From Siphonodentalium dalli (Eukaryota > Mollusca > Scaphopoda > Gadilida > Siphonodentaliidae): a stretch of 64,000 nucleotides of DNA. Where the stretch lies: contig CP136064.1 of assembly GCA_032622095.1 (NCBI GenBank), positions 182,202,209-182,266,208 on the forward strand, written 5' to 3'. Positions within the stretch are counted from its first letter, which is position 1. Every line of letters begins with the position of its first letter. Of the stretch, positions 12,801-27,800 are shown piece by piece. Position numbers and translations under genes: made by a program. The notes under the pieces are model-generated. The model did no database searches. It was not told the DNA's origin and worked only from the letters and a program-made list of their open reading frames with translations.

Positions 12801-15800
12801 TGTAAATGTAGATTTAATTTCCTAAACTATATATATCAATGGAACGTTGACAACGTTGTCAAAATTTATCACCACGCCCTCATTTTGGAGCTGAAAACAA
12901 ACAAAATTGAAACATGGAAGCTTATTCTCACAATTCATCGAGCATTTCGTCACTTTATGGAGCTTTATTCGTCGAAGTGTTGACATTTGGTTAAATCTTG
13001 GTTCATCAAGCACCTCGTGGATCCGGTTTTGTTTCCGAAGAAAAACAATTATTAAAAAAAGTTCCCTCACAAACTTACATGTAGTCTGGACTCGTGCCGC
13101 AACGGGGTTTACTCAATATTTGCCCGCAGTGGGTATTATAGGATGACCAGCGTGCATGGTAAGGGACCCGAGTTATGACATTGCGTCTAAATCCGCATCA
13201 ACATATATACTCAGAAATATCTGAAGCATCTATATTTTCATTTAGTCTCTTCAAAGTGCTCTTCATGGTGTTCAGTGGTAATGACACTTCTCTTTTGCTG
13301 GCATATTATCGGAACACATCGAGTCAAGTTTGTCCTAAAATTACTTTCTGCAGTACTTATACTGGGTGTCCGGAGATCTAGCATTTGCTTTATTTTTCTA
13401 TCAATGATTTGTTATATAGCTTGCGCTGGCATCTTTTAACACATTCTTATTACAATGTGTTATTGAAGTCATACTCACGCTTGAATCGATTGAAATAATT
13501 TCTCGCCTCTCGAAATTCGTCGTCGAACCTGATTATAATAGTCCTATGAAATGAGATTTATGGAACTTACCGAATTTTCTTCGAGACCCCCGCTGGTTCC
13601 ACTAGACAGCGTGTCCAAAGATTCTTCGAAGATTATTTTACCCGCTTTGATACACTCGTACATCACTTTCGATGACTTGGGTTGGCATCCTATGATCTGA
13701 AGCATACAAAGTAAAACCCTTAGCGAAAGCGATTTATATGTATTTTGAACGACTCAATTTGTTGCGAAGGGAATTTCGTCAAATTATTTTATTACAATGA
13801 CTTTCAGTAATAACAAACTGCCAAATACTTGTGAAACATCGACTTATTTCGATACCATGCAGGAATATGGGCAGCCATTCGGTCGGAAATTACACGAAAT
13901 AAAAGTTAATGGTGGTTTGTAAAAACAACTGCAATCTATTTCAAAACAATAGTCTCCATTTTCAAACCAATGGTCGTTCTTTGATTCAATAAGAGACAAT
14001 TACGTGTTAACAGATATAGATTCACAATCAACGTTGACCGATGCAAAATTAATGTTCTATTTTAATTTAATAGTATTCATTGTTCAACTAATATCTAATA
14101 ACAAACAATTAATACAGCATTGCTCATATTCAGTAAACATTCATTCCGTTTCAATAGCCATATTTCAAACCAATAGACGATTTCTCACGATCAGTGATTA
14201 TCGTTATCAAACTAATAGACCTTGTTGTAAAACTAATAACTCATTGTAAAACTAATAAATAAAACCGTAATTAACTTATTGTAAAACTAATAACCTATTG
14301 TAAAATTAATAGACCTTATTGTAAAACTAATAACTTATAGTAAAACCTATATCTAAAACCGTCATTAACTTATTGTAAAACTAATAACTTATTGTAAAAT
14401 TAATAGACCTTATTGTAAAACTAATAATCAATAGACATATTTTAAACCAATATACTATTTCCCACGATCAATGATTATCGTTATCAAACTAATATCTAAT
14501 AGCGGAATCAACTATTTCAGGTCAAACCAATGAGCTCATTTGAAATTAATGATTAAAACACAAACCTATAAGCAATTCGTAAATTAACGCTAGGGGCGCT
14601 GGCCACCAATTTTGTTCGCAAAATCCGTGACGTCAGAAATATAGAAATAAACATGGGAGATCCCAATGTCATGTCGATGTGACGATTTGGAATATGAGTT
14701 CACTCGGTGCAAATCAAACGACGATAAATATTCACTATAATATATAGGCCATATAGTGGAGTAGATTAAGTCAAATTTTCAACGCAGTTGTTCAAATTGT
14801 TACTAAAGCATGAAACTTTGCACATATTACATCTTCTTTAATATTAGATATGGAGCCACGCTGAAATTTCACTTTAACCCCTCTTTTTAAGGGGTTTTCC
14901 AAATTTATAGAGCGTTTCGTGATTATATTATTTAATAAATGTCGCAATTAATCTCACCATGAAATATACGATTTAAAATTAGGCATATTCAGTTCGTATG
15001 ACTCTGAGAGATATAATGCCACATTTTAAGGGTAAAATTGGAACTCCCCGCCCAAGATGGTCGTTAAAATGACAGCTGAAAGAGGGAATTTGACGTTTTT
15101 TTCGCTAATATCTTCTAGATCAGGTTCTGCTGTATGGAACTGGTTCGGAAATGTGACTTCATTTTGTATTGCTCATGTTAAGAGATAATTGGAGCAATGA
15201 ATATATGTCATTCGTATGATCCAAGTCCCTCCCGCGATCCCTCAATAATTCGATTATACATAACTCGGTATGAAATTTAACCAAATATCACCGTTATGAA
15301 TCTAGTCATATTTTAACAAGAATTGGACAGAACTTTGCAAATTATGACATACAATTACTTATGAATTTTTGCGCTTAAGTGCAAATATTGTACGTTTAAT
15401 CACAAATCATTTGCGCTTAAGCCTGCAAATAGCGTGTCTGTCATTTGCAGAATGAGGTCCACAGAGGGTGAATTTAGTGATGCTACCCTGCATAGCGGGC
15501 TAGCATAAAAAAATTCACCCTCTGGGGACCTCATTCTGCTTAGGCATCATTTTCTGGGAAGTAACTATGGTATCAAATTAACATTGTTTTTAGTTACGTT
15601 TTCCCATCTGGGAAGTTTCTATATCCCCTAATTTGCAGAAGATAAAATCCATAATCGAGGCTCCAAATGGGTGAACATCACCAACTTCAACTGGGGAACT
15701 TCAATCTTATCCTAGGACTGCCATAGCAGTTGAGGGCCCTAAGCAGAACGAGGCCCCCAGAGGGTAAATTTAGTGATGCTAGCCCACTATGCGGTGTAGC

Positions 15801-18800
15801 GTCACTAAATTCACCCTCTGTGGACCTCATTCTACAAATGACAGACACGCTATTTGCAGGCTTGCACTCAAGTCTATATACCTGTATGCCCATCATACAA
15901 GGGAAGCAATCCCCAGTGATCCCTAGATACCAGTACCTTTTATGACCATGGAAATGGTATATATCTGTACAGGATATGTCTCTTTTATAAAATGTAATAG
16001 ATCTCTGGGATGGAGGCACAAATTCTTAGGGACAGGGATGCTGATAATATGAAAATATGTTTCCCCCCTATTTCTATTCAATAAGTACATGTACACCACG
16101 AGGGAAGCAAGCCACCAGTAACCCCTTCTATGACCATGTACATGGTATATATTTGTGCAGGAGATGTCCCTTTAATAAAATATACTAGAGCTTTGGGAAT
16201 GAGGCACCAATTTTTGGGACACCAGAGACAGAGATGCTTTTGACTTTTCAACTTTCGAGTCTGTATGGGCTACTACTATGGGTCCATAATAATATACTAT
16301 GAGATGGACTCCATCATTCACAATCAGAGGGAAGTAAAGGAGTGTTAGGTATTTGTGCTTAAGCGCAAAGCATTTACACTTAAGCGCAAATGATTTTCAC
16401 TTAAGCGCAAACAAATTGATAGACACATATTTGTGCTCAAGCGCAAATGACATTCGCTTAAGCCCAAATGATTTATGTTTAAGCTTAATATTTGTGCTTG
16501 AGCGCAAATAAATAATAAATGTGAAAAGGGCCTCCCATAAGTAACTAAATTTCTTGAACATTGAAATTCACTTTGTTTGAAAATTTGTATATGTTTATAT
16601 TGAATATTCTCAGTAAATAATTATTCTGTGTGTTTCAAAAGAAATCAGAATAAATTGTTATTGTTTTTAAGTATTGGTTATAGATAACAGTTAATTAGAT
16701 TGACTCCCCTCTTCCAAGATGCATCCTTACTGTGGAAAACCGATCGCCCAAGCGATTCACCCAGGTCTGTTGGATGGCTCAAACGACTTTTCCTACTATG
16801 GCCAGTTTGTACCCTTGATTTGAATGACACATTTAATTGTTTCGTACCATGTTTTTGGTCATTTCACACCATATATTGGTATGTTTCATTGATTCCCAAA
16901 AATGATGAATGGTCATTCGTACATGTGAAAAATTATATTAATCGTGTTAACTTAATGAGAGTGAACATGATCATGATTTAACGTTCGTGATGATGACAAC
17001 CCAACATTTATATGTTAACATATTTCTTTCTTTTTTTTTCGAAACAAAATGAACCAATCGAAATTGTCGCGACAAAGTTAAAGATGCATAATCCGAATTA
17101 ACGCTTGAATATTACTATTTCCTTGGCTTCGGGTAAAACATATGTGATTTGAGTTGAGGAATCCACCCATCAAAGCTGAGAATGATCAGATATTGATTTT
17201 TGAAATCTATTATTTTTTACCATCGATAATTTTTAGTGGCCCAATAAAAAGTCGAAAGAGGACGGATGAAGATGGATAACTCAAAAAGCAAGTGGCTTTT
17301 GTTGTGTCAGATATTTGACAAACCCGCAAAATTTCATTGAACAAAATATTGATAAATAACAGGTTTTGGGCAATTATATACTATATTTGACTGGTTAGCA
17401 TTATTTTTGGGGCATTAATCGATTCTGGTAAACGAAGTGGCATTTAAAAAAATGTTGTTGTTGTTGAAATATGATGATATGGGAACCATCGAATCGGACT
17501 GAGTACCTTTAATGTCATTTAAAAAAAATAATAATACCGGTATACTCAAAGGTACGAATTGTCGAAATGATACAGGAACTGGTATGAAATGTCCAGAACC
17601 CTGGTGCGAAACATCTTCATGTCAAACTTCCATGGTATGAAATGCCAGCAACCTATTCATCCATTGCACATTATCATTTATTTCCAATGGGCATGGATAC
17701 GAGTCTCCCATTGTGGAGGGGGGTCCACCTTGATACATGTATGTTCCGACAGAACCCCCTTGGAAGGAAGTTTCCTACAGATGGCTACAGGGTAAATGTA
17801 TATCGGTCCAAAATTTGTTCGAAAATTATTAATTAGATATGACATTTTTGCACGATATGGCTTGTTATCAAACTCCATTTGTACTTAGCTGAATATCACT
17901 TCAATTTGCCCTAAATCGAGTAATATCATTTTACGACATCTCTAATTAAGAGTAATACATGTATGATTTTATGACATCACGATCTGAGTAATACACGGTA
18001 TGGCTTTGACATGGTGTAATTCTATTTCACTATTAGAATATGCATAGATACCAATTTTTTGTGATGTCACTCATTAGAAAAAGTTGTCAATATTACACTG
18101 TTACTAAGAGGCGAACTACCGTAATTAATAGATACATGTAGGGTATTACTTGGTTGGTTTGATATTATAGGCCTGATTTCAGTCCTCAGTAGCCTCATAT
18201 CAGCCTTCGTCGTCGGGCTGATTGTGATATGAGGTTACCTCAGGGTGATATAGGGCCTAATATCAAACCAACGATGTTGGCGCTGCTAGTCTACAGGGTC
18301 ACTGTCTCGTTGTTCCCCTTGCCGAGGAGATATAAATGGGTACAGGATGTTTTGTATCATCTTAAGTAATTTCGTACCATATTTTTGGTAGTTTCGTACC
18401 ATATTTTTGGTAGTTTCATACCTTATTGTTTGGTCGTTTCGTACCATGTAGGAAATCAATTGGTCATTTCGTACCATGTTACTACATGTATGTCACACCA
18501 TATGGAAACAAATAAATGATTTTCTACAAAGTACGAAATAAAAAAAAGTAACCAAACAATCCGGTACCCTACCGTTATGTAAAACAAAAAATTATGGTAT
18601 GGATTACTATGGAATGACCATGGTTATGGTATCAAATACTGAAATAATGAAGAAGTCACTGCAGTTGTATATATCATTTATGAGGTCACAATATATGCAT
18701 GTATAATGCAACCTGTAAGTTGACATGACCTCTGTTCTAGTTGGCTTATGGTTGAGTTCTGAAGTGCTCTTCGCACTGTCAGGTTTACTTGATCAATACT

Positions 18801-21800
18801 CCAGCAATGTTCAGAATCCGATTCCACGACGCTCGTATGAAACGTCTAGAAAATAGAATCCATATTTAATAAATCCTTCAGACATTCAATATTACCGATC
18901 GCCTGAATCAACATCTGACTGTTTGAAGCGGTTCCACTCAATGGTTGTTTTCAGAAGAAGTCATCGCAATGTACAGTGCTAGTACGCACTACACAGTAGA
19001 TCGAACGATTATCTTACGGTGTTAGAGATGTTGTTGTTGTTATTGTTGACATAATCATATTCATACTGCTGTTGTTAGTACTTGTCGAACACAACCTAAG
19101 TTCTCCACCGGATTTTGACAGACAATCCCTGCATCTGGATCTGGATGGTGTACGGCGTATGATCCTCGCTGATGTGTAGAACGCCGGGAGAGAGAGAATT
19201 ATGTTCTTTGCGGGACTGTTGAGTTGTCCGCTGCTGTTCTATTTTGAATTTCGCATTCCTGTTTTGAGACTATATTTGTGGCACTGAAATCTGCAAATTT
19301 CTTGGCTCGGATTTTTCTGCCCACCTTTTTTGGTTTAATTAAGCACTGAGTGTTTACAGCCGACACCTGCCCCTTATCCATCTTGTGAAAGAGCTCCAGC
19401 CTCTGGTCTTTCCTTCTTTCTTCGAGTGGTCTAATCTCGCAGTCATTCATCAGTTTGGCCATGTCCTTCGATTGGTAATTGCCGGTCATGAGCCGTACAG
19501 CTCCTCTCTGTATTCTCTCCAGGGCATCGATGTTCTGCTGCTGGTGAGGATCCCACATGACGGCTGCGTATTCCAGCGACGATCTTACGAGTGTCTCATA
19601 CGCTACGCATTTACTCTTGAATGGTGCCTTCCTAAGGTTTCTTCTGATGAATCCGAGCGTGCTGTTAGCCTTCTTCGTGATCTTGTCTATCTGTGGCAAC
19701 CATTTCATATCGTTTGAGAGCATGACTCCAAGATATGGTGATTGAGTGACGCTTTGTATGATCTGGTTTCTGAGCTGGTACATGTAGGTCAGTTGGGAAC
19801 AGTGATAATCACAGTAATACTGACAGTGATTTCAGATACTGACAGTGAATGAGTGATACATCAAGTGACCAACATCATAATAGTACAGTCCTCAAATTCG
19901 GTTGCTTAATTCAGATCTTCTGGGTTAATAATAATGAAAAAATATTAAAAACAAGCTCTCAAATGCATCTTCGGTATCTGCTACAGGTACAGGATATAGT
20001 CCACAGTCCGTATATCATCGCAGTTTTCATGTTCAGGGTCACTTTCTGACGCGAAAATGTTCGAGAACATGCATTTTTTTTTTGGCAGGGGGGTATCCCA
20101 TGTGACGTCACGAAATTTGCAGTTTGGTGACTCCAACAAGATTCATGGTGGCGCTCCTAGGGTTAATTTGAAGTTGGTGGCGACCCTAGCGTTCATTGGT
20201 TTAAGAATTGATCATTGGTTTGTAAACGGAAGTTATTAATTCGAGAAATGATCGTTGGTTTGTAAACGGATGTTAATAATCTTCAATTATTATTCATTGG
20301 TTTGACCGGAAATAGTAGATTTGTCTCTTATTGCATGAATCCAGGAACGGCTATTGGTTTTGAAATAGATTCTATTGATTAAGAAAATATATCTATTAAA
20401 ACGGAATTGTCTCTTATTGAATCCAAGAACGACTATTAGTTTGAAAATGGAGACTATTGGATATTGAAATATCTTTATTGATTAAGAAAATATGGCCATT
20501 GAAACGGAATGTACGTTTATTGAATATGCGCGAATCTTACTAATTGTGTGTTATTAGATATTAGTTGAACAGTGAACGCTATTCAATTAGAATAGAACAT
20601 TAATTTTGCATCGGTCAACATTGATTATGAATCTTTATCTATTAAAACGGAACAGTCTCTTATTGAATCCAAGAACGATTATTGGTTTGAAAATAGAGAC
20701 TATTTGGTTTGAATCTATATCTATTGAAACGGAATTGTCTCTTATATAATCCAAGAACGACCATTGGTTTGAAAATGGAGACTATTTGGTTTGAATCTAT
20801 ATCTATTGAAACGGAATTGTCTCTTATAGAATCAAAGAACGACCATTGGTTTAAAAATGGAGACTATTGTTTTTACAAACCACCATTAACTTTTATTTCA
20901 TGTAATTTCCGACCGAATGGCTGCCCATACAGGAACATAATAAAAACATTAAATCAAAACATTACTTGAATTAAAGCCATGCACTTGGCGGGCTTCAAAA
21001 TACACCTAATAATATTCGCTTTTGAATTTCCCCCGGTATCGAAGTAGGTCCATAAATACTTGAACTAACTTTCTACGAGCAAAATATGTGACGCATTGAA
21101 GTCATGAAAACACGGTGTTTGGGTCCCAAACAAAAAGTAACAATTTGAACGCATGGAATAGAAAATAGCGTACCGCGTTAGTCTATTCCTGATAGGGTAG
21201 AAATAAACAGCGTTTGTTTCACTTTTGTGCGAAAAATTGAAAACAGCTGGAAAGTAGCTGTGACGTTGGAAAGTAGTTTTGAAAGCATACGAAGCCGGTA
21301 TATATGTCAATATCTCGTGTATTTGTAAACCTATCTTAAACCTCTTCCAAATTACGCAGACAAATGTTGGACGCTCGAATGAGCCATTTCCGTTTAATTT
21401 GACGTATGGACATTACGAGTCGCTTTAAGTACATGCGATGTGTATGGCGTTTCTATATTGTGCTACCCCAAAATGAATCCCTTATATGTTCATTGCTCTA
21501 TCATATTGATCATCAACTGAAAACAACTGTTTGGCTAAAATACAAAGCTGTGAGTACCTTGCATTTTGGCTGAACGCTCTTCACCCAGCTGGCGATTCCA
21601 CCCATTAGCCCACCTCCACCAACTGATGCTAAAACAGCATCAACACCACACAACTGCTCCAAAATTTCAACACTACAAGCAAAGATATCATATATATGTA
21701 TAATATATATAGAGCACGGTCTGTTTTGAGGAAATGCCCCTCACCAAAGAAAGCTGATGGTATTATCTTGTGATATTGGCGTATATCATGTGATTTCCTA

Positions 21801-24800
21801 GTGAAATTAAGGGTACGTTCATACACTGGCAAGTTTGCACGGCTTTTTTTTGCAGAAAATTTATCACAGAAAACCCTATGGTGCCGGAATATGAATGGAA
21901 ACATGTAAACAAAGATGGACCCCGAGAGTTCAGAAAGGTAATACTCGATCATTGGATTTTTATTAGAGTTTTGCTACACAAGCATGGTCCTTCCGTGGAC
22001 TAATTGAATCTGGCAGCTTCGGAAGCGAAACACAAACCTATTGATGGTATCTGATGGATTCACTCGAGAAGTGGGCAAAAAGGTCGAAATCTTATTAAAT
22101 AATATTGTCAATGTATAGAAGGTGGGCGTAATCTTAGTTCTAAGGAAACAATAGACCCCCGACAATCGGGTATCGCTGCTTGTAAACAAACTGGACATTG
22201 CAAAAAATGATGTTATGGGTTGACCATCGGCCACAATGTTTGTCAAAATAATTACATGCATGTAAGTTGCTAAAGCTCTGCCATTTAGAATATGAAGTTA
22301 TGTACGGAGGTATATGTGTACTGTTATTACATAATGAAGAATCCATTTAGTAAAGAATGTGAAAAATTAACTCACCCAATGGTTCCTTGACCAGCAATTA
22401 CTTGTACATCGTTGTATGGTGACACGTAGTGACGTTTCTCTTCCTGTAATTTTGAGTATCGGAATCCATCATATATACAGGGCACATTTGCCACATGGTG
22501 TGTAATACTAGAGAGGTTTAGATTGTACAGTGTCAAACTTCCAACTTGAGTAGCGCTAATACATATATAGTTTTGGCGTGAAAGCACACTGGAAGACTGG
22601 CACCCAAAGATTTCCAGACTGTGTCTAAACGAAACTCGATGGTCCAAATGTTAATACAAATCTGGTTTATTGTGGCCAATGTTTCCGGGGTTCCTGTGTG
22701 CTATCGGGCGTCTTGTTCCACCATATTGCCTGGTTGTCTGATCGCTGCATTTTGTTTGTTACATGCTGTTTGAGGTTATCGTATTAATTATGAATTAACT
22801 AAACTATTTATGGCACACCGATAACGTCTGAGACCGCATGCGTCAGCCAATTTTCTTATTTTCTAATGTTTTGCACAGATACAGTAGGTGACACACTAGT
22901 GTACATGTCTACACGCGTTGTGTGAGCAGGTCAGCAATATTACCATGGGTACCATGCACAATCAAGAACAACTCACCTCCGCGTATTTTCGTGCGGCAAT
23001 TTCTCCATCCAAGCAGTCAAACCCTTTCCGTGTCACATCTGCACCATAAATCAAGAGCCGCTCGAGTTTACTGGCTTCCAGATTCTCCAGACTGAACAAC
23101 TTCACGGGACAGCCTACGTGCTTTCCAGCAGCAAGCTGAAATACCACAGGTCAATCAGGTTTGTGATATTTCGCTAAATATGCTATCAACGTCATTATTG
23201 GATGGATCTATACAAAATGACAGAAGTGTCATGCAGTGGACAAACAACATATTGTATAATTCCGCGAAACTGTAAACCATGCAATGTGGTCATAAAACCC
23301 ATAAACCCACTGGGTATATATACGGACATTTCAGTGCCATGTGTTCGGTACCCAATGACAAAGCTCCAGGAAATCACCGACCAACGCGGGTACTTAACGA
23401 TGCGCGGGCCAACAATTAATCACACCTGTCGGAGTGCCAGACATAACCGTTGACGCAAACGTTAGACTACGATGGTCAATTTACCATAGTTCTATAGATG
23501 GCAAAACGAATATGAACGCCTATAAACGGGGACAGGGACCTATACGTCATAATTTCTGAGAATTCATCGTTTTCTTCATCTGCATTAATTACTCAACCGA
23601 CAACACAGTCATTGACTGTTAAGACGCTCACCTGGCTGAGAAGACTGGGACTGAAGACCACAACTATCAAGCAGTACTTTGAAAAATCACTTTAAATCAA
23701 GTAGTTCTAATCGGAGAGCGACGGAGCCAGGAACAGAAATACCCCCCCCCCATCATGGCCCATACCCGTTCACTCCCAACCACTGCAAACTCCCAAGTTC
23801 GTAAACTTCCGTTTGCATACCCACTTAGGGTGGAACTGTTTACATATATAAGCTATATATGCCAAATGGTTCTAGCAGATAATGCGTTTTAATAATAAAC
23901 TTTGAAGGAAAGTGTTGTGTTCCTAATCCCGCCCCTATTTGACCCGATGACCCCATTTGAACAAATCAGAACCCAAGTAACACAAGATCCATCCATATCA
24001 AATATAAGCTAAATAGGCCTGATGGCTCTTGAGGAGACGTTTAAAGAATTCCAATGTAGGGAAGAGTTATGTCCCATAACTATGCCTATATTTAATCGGG
24101 TGACCACATTTGAACACATCTGAATCACAGTTACATAAGGACCATATATTCCAAATATAAGCTGAATAGGCCTGGTGGTTCTTGTGATAATGTCTTAATA
24201 ATTACTATAGAGGGAAAGAGTAATGTCCCTGGCTCAGCTCCTATTTGACCTGGTGACCCAATTTAAGAAGATCTTAATCCCAGTCATTCTGGGACTCTAC
24301 ATAGCAAATATAAGCTTAATAGGCCGGATGGTTCTTCAGAAGAAGGCGTTTTAAGAATGACTGAAGGGAAAGAGCTATAAATGTCCCTGGCTCCGCCGTT
24401 TTTATTTAAACACATCTGAATCCCAGCCACCCAAGGACCCCATATCTAATATAACATGAATAGGCCTACTTGTTCTTGAGAATACTACCTTACTCGTATT
24501 TAAATTCGCGCCCTTACTCGTATTTAAATTCGCGCAGTACTATTTTTCACGCACCCGTCGGTGCGCGAAATTAAAACTGAGCGAAAAAATAGTACGACTC
24601 CTGAGTTTCAACTTCTTAAGGTATAGGCCTATATTTACATTAGGTCCACCTATATAACAAATTCAAAACCATTAACAAATGCCAAGCGATGTACACATCA
24701 TGGTAACGTCGACGATGCGCAAATGCTTGTAAGAAATACACATACTCAAGATTGCATGTGCATGAAAGCACATGCCCTATATATATTCAACACTCTGGTG

Positions 24801-27800
24801 ACACCGTGACCATACAGTCTGAGGTAATTATGTCATCACAACCCGCAGCCAAGTGTGGATTTTTCTGTAGTCATATGCCTTCTCGGTTGTGGTTTTCCGT
24901 TTTCGAGTTCAGTTCATTGATGTCCATGCAGTCCATAACTATTTCAATATCAGAATAAGTATTTCGAGCATATAAACACCCATCATCGCAACACAATGAT
25001 GATGCAGTTATGGTATATATGATGCAAATCCGCTGCCAGTGTGATCCTGTTTAATATACACACGGATCTTCAGAAACGACTAAGATCTGAAACTGTCCTC
25101 AGATTCACGACTTTTTACGAAAATATTTCTGTCAGTTTTGAATTCGCGCAGATAGGTGCGCGAATTTAAAGTGCGCGAATTCAAAACTGAGCGAAAAAAT
25201 AGTACTGCGCGAATTTAAATACGAGTAAGGTAGTAGGTTTTAAGAATTATTATGCAGGGAAAGAGTTGTGTTCCTGGCTCCGTCGTTATTTGACCTTGTG
25301 ATCCAATTTGAACAAATCTGAATCCCAGCCACACAAGGATCCTCCACCCCAAATATGACCATTTTTGAAACCAATGGCAAAATACTATAAAAACATTTTA
25401 ATGCTTGTAAATATGGGGGTCGGTGAACATTCGTGTGAAGTTGGCACAACATTCAAATTTCAACATTCGTTCAACATTCAATTTGTCTTGTACATAAGTT
25501 ATTTTGAACGTGAATGGATTAAGTGGGTCGTATATATAGCACCCCTATCGAAATTAGAGTATTCGATATTTCGATACTAATTTTTGAGGATTTTTAATTC
25601 CGGTATAGAGAGAGGGCACATCATATACGCATGGTCGGATCGTCAATGAAATAGGTCGTATATAATATAGCACCCGTATCAAACTAATCCTCAACGAGAG
25701 GCCGATCACGATCGGCAGATGTTAACCCATCCCTTGACGATAAAAATTTAATATGATCGGATAAATGAGAGTTTTGGTGTTGAATTATAGAGTATACTGT
25801 TATGTACTATTATAGACAAATGTACATAACACAAATTATTGGAATTTATGGGTCACCGGCATTTATATAAGAGAATGCACTGGTACAGGATCTGTAATGC
25901 TAAGACACCACAGCCAGCAAGTCTGTGGGTTAAATGTGTAGGTGTGACCTGGACATGGAATACTTGGGTTAAGAGAGTCCAATTTAAGTTTACAATAATA
26001 ATGTGTCCTAGTATACAGATAAGCAACCTCACCACTGACCCATTAATATCAATTATATAGCACAGCTGTCAAAAAATCACAGGAATTGTTTATGTTGAAC
26101 ACTGACCTCTATTAACCAATAACAATTATAATGATATCAGACCATCTGAAGATATAACTCTGCAACACAGATGTCCAAGTCTACTGTTAATATCATGTGA
26201 TGTTTATTGTTGAATCTTATTTTAAATTAGATACCATAGCCTTCTTTATCAGATTATTTGCACATTGGCATAAGAGACATCAGAAAATAATATAGCTTTA
26301 TCAATAGCTAAGTAGTCCAAAAGCAATTGGTGAATTAATTAAAAAATTAAAGGGACACATTGGAAATCTTTTTATCAACTTGTATCATAATCATCAATAT
26401 CTAAATGAAAACAAATGACAATGTCAATGACATTTTTTAAATTATTATTATAAAAGTTAAAAATAATTTTTTTTTTAAATCGATTTTTTTTTTCAATTTA
26501 AAAAAAAAAAAATGGTCATAACTCCTTTAAAATAAATCGGATCAAACCCATATTCGAACTAGATCTGTATTTTGGGCTGTGAAACTCACATACCAAATTT
26601 GGTTCCAATCAGATAAAAAATGTTTGAGTTATGGCAGAATGTGTGAATTCTAAGTCGAAAAAGGGCCATAACTCTGTAACAAAAACTCGGATCAAACCCA
26701 AATTCGAACTCGATCTGTATTTTGGGCTGATATACCCATATACAAAATTTGCTTCTGATTGGATTGAAAATGTTTGAGTTATCGCATTACACGTGAAGTG
26801 TCTACAGACGGACAGACGGACGGACAGACGGACGGACGGACGGACGGACGGACGAACGACGAGTGGTCAATCCGGACAACGACACTATGTTTACCATACA
26901 TGGTATGGGTAAACATAAAAATGAGTATCGAATACTCTAATTTTGATAGGGTTGCTATATATACGAACTACTTAATACATTCACGTTAAAAAAAACTTGT
27001 GTACAAGAAAAATTGAATGTTGAATGTCGTGTCAACTTCACACGAATGTTTAATGTTGTTCTAAATTCACGGACCCGTATATATGGTCAATATGCAGTAT
27101 ACGCACACAGGCCATGCCGTGATTTCCCGTGGAAGCTGCGACTATGCCCTTCTCTCCCAGATCTGGATGGACATCCTTCAAATTGAGCACTTTGTTGAAC
27201 GCCCCTCTGAGTTTGAACGAACCCGTTATCTGTTCGCTCTCTGGAAACGCAAAGCCAGCTTCACTGTTATGAGTTATCACGTGTAAAATAAAGTGTGTAT
27301 GTGCAAATCAGCAGCAATTTGGTGATTTGGATTGCAAACAAAATATTGGCAAAGCTTAAAGATGGTCTATCTTTTCTTGGCACCACTTTCTACAACATAA
27401 CATTTCTATGAAACTCATTTTGAAGGCACCTTAGCACCGCTGTTACCAAACAAGCACATGCACGAGAAATATCTAGTTTTACAAATATTTCACATAAAAG
27501 TGTTTTAACAGATAAATTTTCAATCAAAATGTAGTAATATTCTACACATAGCCTCATAAACTGTCCCGATTCATAGAAAATAATTAATAGAAAATTTAAT
27601 TTCCTAATGACCGATGCTCCAGTTGACTGGTTTCCCCGACTCATAAGTATTATTGTACACCCCGAACCTATACACTATTAAGTTCTGGGAAGAGATACAA
27701 CATCTTTAATGCCCAGACCAATTGCATTTTTGATCTATATATGTAAACGACACGCCAAGGTCTACATCATTAAACGTTATAGGGTACGTTCATACGCTGG

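Larger units (their letters stand above)
13855..20940. mobile_element. 7-kb inverted-repeat element in intron 5
   Basis: The left arm (about 13855-14640) and right arm (about 20100-20940) are reverse complements over some 800 bases, with indels. The outer ends share CAGGAATATGGGCAGCCATTC (left) against its complement GAATGGCTGCCCATACAGGA (right). The arms contain many copies of ACTAATAACTTATTGTAAAA or AACCAATGGTCGTTCTTTGA. The inner ends carry AACGCTAGG...GTGACGTCA against its complement. The interior holds other insertions: a foldback at 15.4 kb, a TTAA MITE at 17.1 kb and a LINE tail at 19.2 kb. No transposase frame is visible, so the class is undetermined. Confidence 0.75.

Noticed and set aside
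19385-19745. Plus-strand 110- and 62-codon frames
   Set aside because: Antisense to the intact LINE tail frame at 19199-19783.
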